From: Bacteriovoracaceae bacterium
Lineage (GTDB): Bacteria; Bdellovibrionota; Bacteriovoracia; Bacteriovoracales; Bacteriovoracaceae
Assembly (NCBI GenBank): GCA_023954595.1
Contig: JAGSHJ010000116.1
Span: 1 to 8,608 of the forward strand
Length of the DNA stretch: 8,608 nucleotides
Direction of reading: 5' to 3'
Part shown: in pieces, positions 6,016 to 8,608 of the stretch
How positions within the stretch are numbered: position 1 is the stretch's first letter
Layout of the letters: each line of letters opens with the position of its first letter
The notes under the pieces: model-generated
Seen by the model: the letters and a program-made list of their open reading frames with translations, nothing else
Databases searched by the model: none
What the model was told of the DNA's origin: nothing
Program-made: the position numbers and the translations under genes

Positions 6016-6960
6016 ATGAAAGTAACTCTTATATTTCCAGGCCAAGGTTCTCAGTACGTTGGCATGGGTAAAAATTTAACCAACCTACCTGAGTGTTCAA
6101 AAGTATTTGCTCAAGCAGATGAAGCTTTTGACTTCTCATTAACAGATTTAATGTTTGAAGGACCTGAGGAGCAGTTAAAGCTTACAGAGTTCACACAACC
6201 TTCAATTGTTACTCACTCAATTGCTCTTTTTGAAGGCCTTAAAACCTTTCTTGATAAAGAAGGAATTGAGATTGAAAGAGTGCTAGGTCACTCTGTAGGT
6301 GAATATTCAGCATTGTGTGCTGCAGGTGCAATCTCATTTAGTGATGCGGTTAAGGCCGTTCAGCTTAGAGGCAAGTACATGCAAGAAGCTGTAGCTCCTG
6401 GAGAAGGGAAAATGTACGCTATTTTGAGAGTTCCCAAAGAGGAAGTTCAAAAGGCCTGCGAAGCAGTTTCAAATGATGATGAAAAAGTAATGCCAGCTAA
6501 TTTCAATGATCCAGGCCAGACAGTAATCTCAGGACACGCTGACGCTTGCGACAAAGCGGTTAATTGGCTTAAAGAGAATTATGAAGGTAAACAGATGGCC
6601 ATACCTTTGAAGGTCTCAGCGCCGTTTCACAGCTCTCTGATGAAGCCTGCGGAAGAAAAGCTATCAAAGCACCTAGATTCAATTGAGTTCAAGTCCAACA
6701 CCACTCCTTATATTGCCAATATTGATGCAAAAGAGTACTCAACTAGCGGTGAAACAATTAAAGAAAATCTTGTAAAACAAGTATGTGGATCTGTTCTTTG
6801 GGCACAAAGTATTGAGTCTCTTCCAGAAGAGACTATCTTCATTGAAGTTGGACCTGGGAAAGTACTTACTGGATTAAATAAAAAGATAAATAAAAACTTT
6901 AAAACCTATACGCTTGATTCTGAAGCTGGATTTGAAGGTTTAAAGGAGTTCTTAGCATGA
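6016..6960 (+). CDS. fabD: Malonyl-CoA:ACP transacylase
   Basis: Transfers malonyl from CoA to the phosphopantetheine arm of AcpP, providing the extender for FabH and FabF. It is 314 residues, normal for the family. N-terminal FPGQGSQYVGMG (7-18) forms the oxyanion region, the nucleophile is S93 in GHSVGEYSA (91-99), R118 in QLRG binds the malonyl carboxylate, and the partner histidine is H205 in APFHSSLM (202-209). NFNDPGQTVISG (162-173) and EVGPGKVL (277-284) are further family blocks. The ribosome binding site AGGAG (6005-6009) overlaps the fabH stop codon, and the fabD stop overlaps the fabG start (ATGA), so fabH, fabD and fabG are probably translated from one message. Confidence 0.97.
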   Translation: MKVTLIFPGQGSQYVGMGKNLTNLPECSKVFAQADEAFDFSLTDLMFEGPEEQLKLTEFTQPSIVTHSIALFEGLKTFLDKEGIEIERVLGHSVGEYSALCAAGAISFSDAVKAVQLRGKYMQEAVAPGEGKMYAILRVPKEEVQKACEAVSNDDEKVMPANFNDPGQTVISGHADACDKAVNWLKENYEGKQMAIPLKVSAPFHSSLMKPAEEKLSKHLDSIEFKSNTTPYIANIDAKEYSTSGETIKENLVKQVCGSVLWAQSIESLPEETIFIEVGPGKVLTGLNKKINKNFKTYTLDSEAGFEGLKEFLA

Positions 6961-7718
6961 CACCCGTCTATTCTGACTTAGAAAACAAAATTGTTCTTGT
7001 AACTGGAGCCTCTAGAGGCATCGGTAATACTATTGTTAAGGCGCTTGCTAAGCAAAAAGCTCACATTGTGTTCAACTACCGTGGAAACGAAGCTGCTGCG
7101 ATGGAGCTTAAAGAAGAGCTTGAGTCCCTTGGAGCTTCAAAGGTTAGCCCATTGAACTTTGACATCACTGACTTTGATAAAATGAAAGAGTCATTAGACG
7201 CTTTTGTTAAGGAAAATGGAAACATCTCTGGCCTAGTTAACAATGCTGGTATCTCTAAAGACCAATTGGTTATGAGAGTGAAGCCAGAAGACATCGACAG
7301 CATCCTAGGTGTTAACCTTAAGGCCACAATGATGCTGACTAATCACCTAAGTAGAAACTTTCTAAGAGCTAAAGACGTATCTGTAGTTAATATGAGCAGT
7401 ATCGTAGGCCTTATGGGTAATGTGTCTCAATCAGTATATGCAGCTTCTAAAGCAGGTGTTATTGGTTACACGAAGTCATTTGCTAAAGAGCTTGCCTCTA
7501 GAAAGATTAGATGTAACGCTGTATGTCCAGGATTTATCGCCACTCAGATGACTGACGAGCTTTCTGACAAAGCGCGTGAAGAATATCAAAAGTCAATCCC
7601 AATGGGTGATTTTGGCTCTACTGAGGATGTCGCATCCCTTACTCTTTTCCTTTTGAGCCAGGCCTCAAGATATATTACAGGAGAAGTAATTAAGGTTGAC
7701 GGTGGTCTATATATTTAA
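6957..7718 (+). CDS. fabG: 3-oxoacyl-ACP reductase
   Basis: Short-chain dehydrogenase that reduces 3-oxoacyl-ACP to 3-hydroxyacyl-ACP with NADPH. The 253 residues show the Rossmann glycine motif TGASRGIG (16-23), NNAG (95-98), and the catalytic set N120, S148 (NMSSIVG), Y161 and K165 (YAASK). PGFIATQMT (191-199) and ITGEVIKVDGG (240-250) are typical FabG C-terminal blocks. An N-terminal extension of about six residues precedes the first strand compared with E. coli FabG. Many SDR enzymes share these motifs, but the position between fabD and acpP makes FabG the natural call. The start overlaps the fabD stop by four bases, with AAGGAG eight bases upstream. Confidence 0.95.
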   Translation: MTPVYSDLENKIVLVTGASRGIGNTIVKALAKQKAHIVFNYRGNEAAAMELKEELESLGASKVSPLNFDITDFDKMKESLDAFVKENGNISGLVNNAGISKDQLVMRVKPEDIDSILGVNLKATMMLTNHLSRNFLRAKDVSVVNMSSIVGLMGNVSQSVYAASKAGVIGYTKSFAKELASRKIRCNAVCPGFIATQMTDELSDKAREEYQKSIPMGDFGSTEDVASLTLFLLSQASRYITGEVIKVDGGLYI

Positions 7719-7749
7719 CTAGAATAAGCCTAAAATTTCGGAGGATATA

Positions 7750-7983
7750 ATGGAAATGCAAGAAAAAGTTATCAAAATTGTAAGTGACGCAACTAAAGTA
7801 GAAGCTGGCAATATTAAAGGTGAAACAAACTTCATCGACGATCTGAACCTTGACTCACTAGACATGGTTGAGATGATGATGAAAATGGAAGAAGAATTTG
7901 GCGTAGAAATTCCAGAAGACAAAACGGAAGAGTTGAAAACTATCAACGACGTTACGAACTTCTTGAAAAGCAACTCAAACTAA
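7750..7983 (+). CDS. acpP: Acyl carrier protein
   Basis: Small, very acidic cytoplasmic carrier that holds growing acyl chains as thioesters on a 4'-phosphopantetheine arm. The 77-residue protein has the modification site S36 in LNLDSLDMVEM (32-42) and the usual acidic second helix that docks with partner enzymes. GGAGG lies five bases before the ATG at 7750. A second ATG two codons later would remove only two residues and has a less suitable spacing. It follows fabG by 31 bases and is closed by a strong terminator right after its stop, consistent with the need for far more AcpP than Fab enzymes. Confidence 0.97.
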   Translation: MEMQEKVIKIVSDATKVEAGNIKGETNFIDDLNLDSLDMVEMMMKMEEEFGVEIPEDKTEELKTINDVTNFLKSNSN

Positions 7984-7991
7984 AAAATCCG

Positions 7992-8020
7992 AAAGCCTCC
8001 TACTCGGAGGCTTTTTTTTT
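7992..8020 (+). terminator. Intrinsic terminator between acpP and fabF
   Basis: GCCTCC (7995-8000) pairs with GGAGGC (8006-8011) around the loop TACTC. Three A-T pairs extend the stem (AAA 7992-7994 with TTT 8012-8014), and the T-run continues to 8020. It begins nine bases after the acpP stop and ends 47 bases before the fabF start. Confidence 0.92.
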
Positions 8021-8067
8021 ATGAGGCGGCTTCATTAGGAATCTTCGTCTTACGACAAGGAGTAATT

Positions 8068-8608
8068 ATGAATCGTGTAGCTGTTACAGGAATCAGCGCT
8101 ATCTGTGGCGCAGGCAATAATTTAGAAGAAGTGTGGTCAAACCTGATCGCAGGAAATAGTGGCATCTCTACCCTAGAGGATGTCGATGAAAAGATGTGGC
8201 CGATTCGCATCGCCGGACAAGTCAAAAACTTTGAAATCTCAGAAGAACTTTTAGAAGCAAAAGAGCAGTCAAGATATGATCGCTTTATTCACTTTGGTCT
8301 TCATTGTACTGATGAAGCTCTAAAGCAGTCTGGTCTTCTTGAAGAAAAATTTGATCCTTATAAAGTTGGAGCAATATTGGGAACTGGCCTTGGTGGCTTT
8401 CCTTTTATGGAATCAACGACTCAAACATATTGGAACAGAGGGCCTAGAAGGGTTTCCCCTTTCTTTATCCCATCATTTATCCCAAATATGGCAACTGGTA
8501 AAATCAGCATGAAGTACGACTTCAAAGGTGTTAACTACACCGTTTCCAGTGCGTGCGCATCTGCCGCTCACGCTCTTGGAGCCGGTGCCACAGAGATCAT
8601 GCTTGGCC
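8068..8608 (+). CDS. fabF: 3-oxoacyl-ACP synthase II, N-terminal part (cut by window edge)
   Basis: Elongating condensing enzyme (KAS II) that joins acyl-ACP with malonyl-ACP. The window holds the first 180 of about 410 residues, without a stop. MNRVAVTGISAICGAG (1-16) is the usual KAS start, and GAILGTGLGG (101-110) and PFFIPSFIPNMATGKIS (131-147) are conserved KAS blocks. The nucleophile is C163 in SSACASAAHALG (160-171). The two catalytic histidines would lie outside the window. AAGGAG is five bases before the ATG. FabB is a possible alternative, but the location right after acpP favours FabF. I see no convincing promoter in the 47 bases between the acpP terminator and the start, so expression may rely on read-through. 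Confidence 0.93.
   Translation, partial: MNRVAVTGISAICGAGNNLEEVWSNLIAGNSGISTLEDVDEKMWPIRIAGQVKNFEISEELLEAKEQSRYDRFIHFGLHCTDEALKQSGLLEEKFDPYKVGAILGTGLGGFPFMESTTQTYWNRGPRRVSPFFIPSFIPNMATGKISMKYDFKGVNYTVSSACASAAHALGAGATEIMLG

Noticed and set aside
7719..7973. Minus-strand 84-codon open frame opposite acpP
   Set aside because: It is a serine- and isoleucine-rich shadow of the acidic AcpP coding sequence, with no independent support.
7988..8008. Alternative pairing TCCGA/TCGGA that could act as an antiterminator of the acpP hairpin
   Set aside because: Only five base pairs, overlapping the acpP stop region, much weaker than the terminator stem. Likely chance.
8560..8608. Apparent seven-residue deletion in FabF after the nucleophile (HALGAGATEIMLG)
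   Set aside because: The first alignment placed GATEIM on GDADVM. Shifting it so that AGATEIML matches the HAARIIAY helix of E. coli FabF removes the gap, and the next glycine is the G of the GDAD motif, cut by the window edge.

Overview
The window looks like a housekeeping stretch from a Gram-negative bacterium with fairly low GC (roughly 40% by eye, not counted). An MlaE-type permease points to an outer membrane with lipid transport, and the fatty acid genes are the type II (dissociated) system. Gene order, codon use and the mix of genes suggest a Bdellovibrionota or deltaproteobacterial-type organism such as the Bacteriovorax group, but that is a low-confidence inference. I see no phage genes, transposase, CRISPR array or tRNA.

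The left half (1-3957) is on the minus strand. In transcription order it holds a short shikimate kinase (aroK), a 487-residue protein with a degenerate receiver-like N-terminus that I do not recognise as a named family, alanine racemase (alr), whose start overlaps the previous stop by ATGA, and an MlaE permease that runs off the left edge. I can place plausible sigma70-type promoters before the receiver-like gene and before mlaE, so this side is probably two or three transcription units.

The right half (4022-8608) is on the plus strand, divergent from aroK across a 64-base gap. It is the familiar yceD-rpmF-fab cluster: YceD/DUF177 protein, ribosomal protein L32, then fabH, fabD, fabG, acpP and the first 180 codons of fabF. 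FabD loads malonyl onto AcpP, FabH makes the first condensation, FabG reduces the 3-keto product and FabF carries on elongation. plsX, often found between rpmF and fabH, is not in this window.

The non-coding DNA on the plus strand is the most interesting part. The rpmF leader contains a long two-part inverted repeat. A short perfect dyad overlaps the -35 box of a candidate fab promoter. Strong intrinsic terminators lie directly before fabH and directly before fabF, inside what is usually treated as one operon. I found no clear evidence for a novel multi-gene system. The least understood gene is the receiver-like protein coupled to alr.
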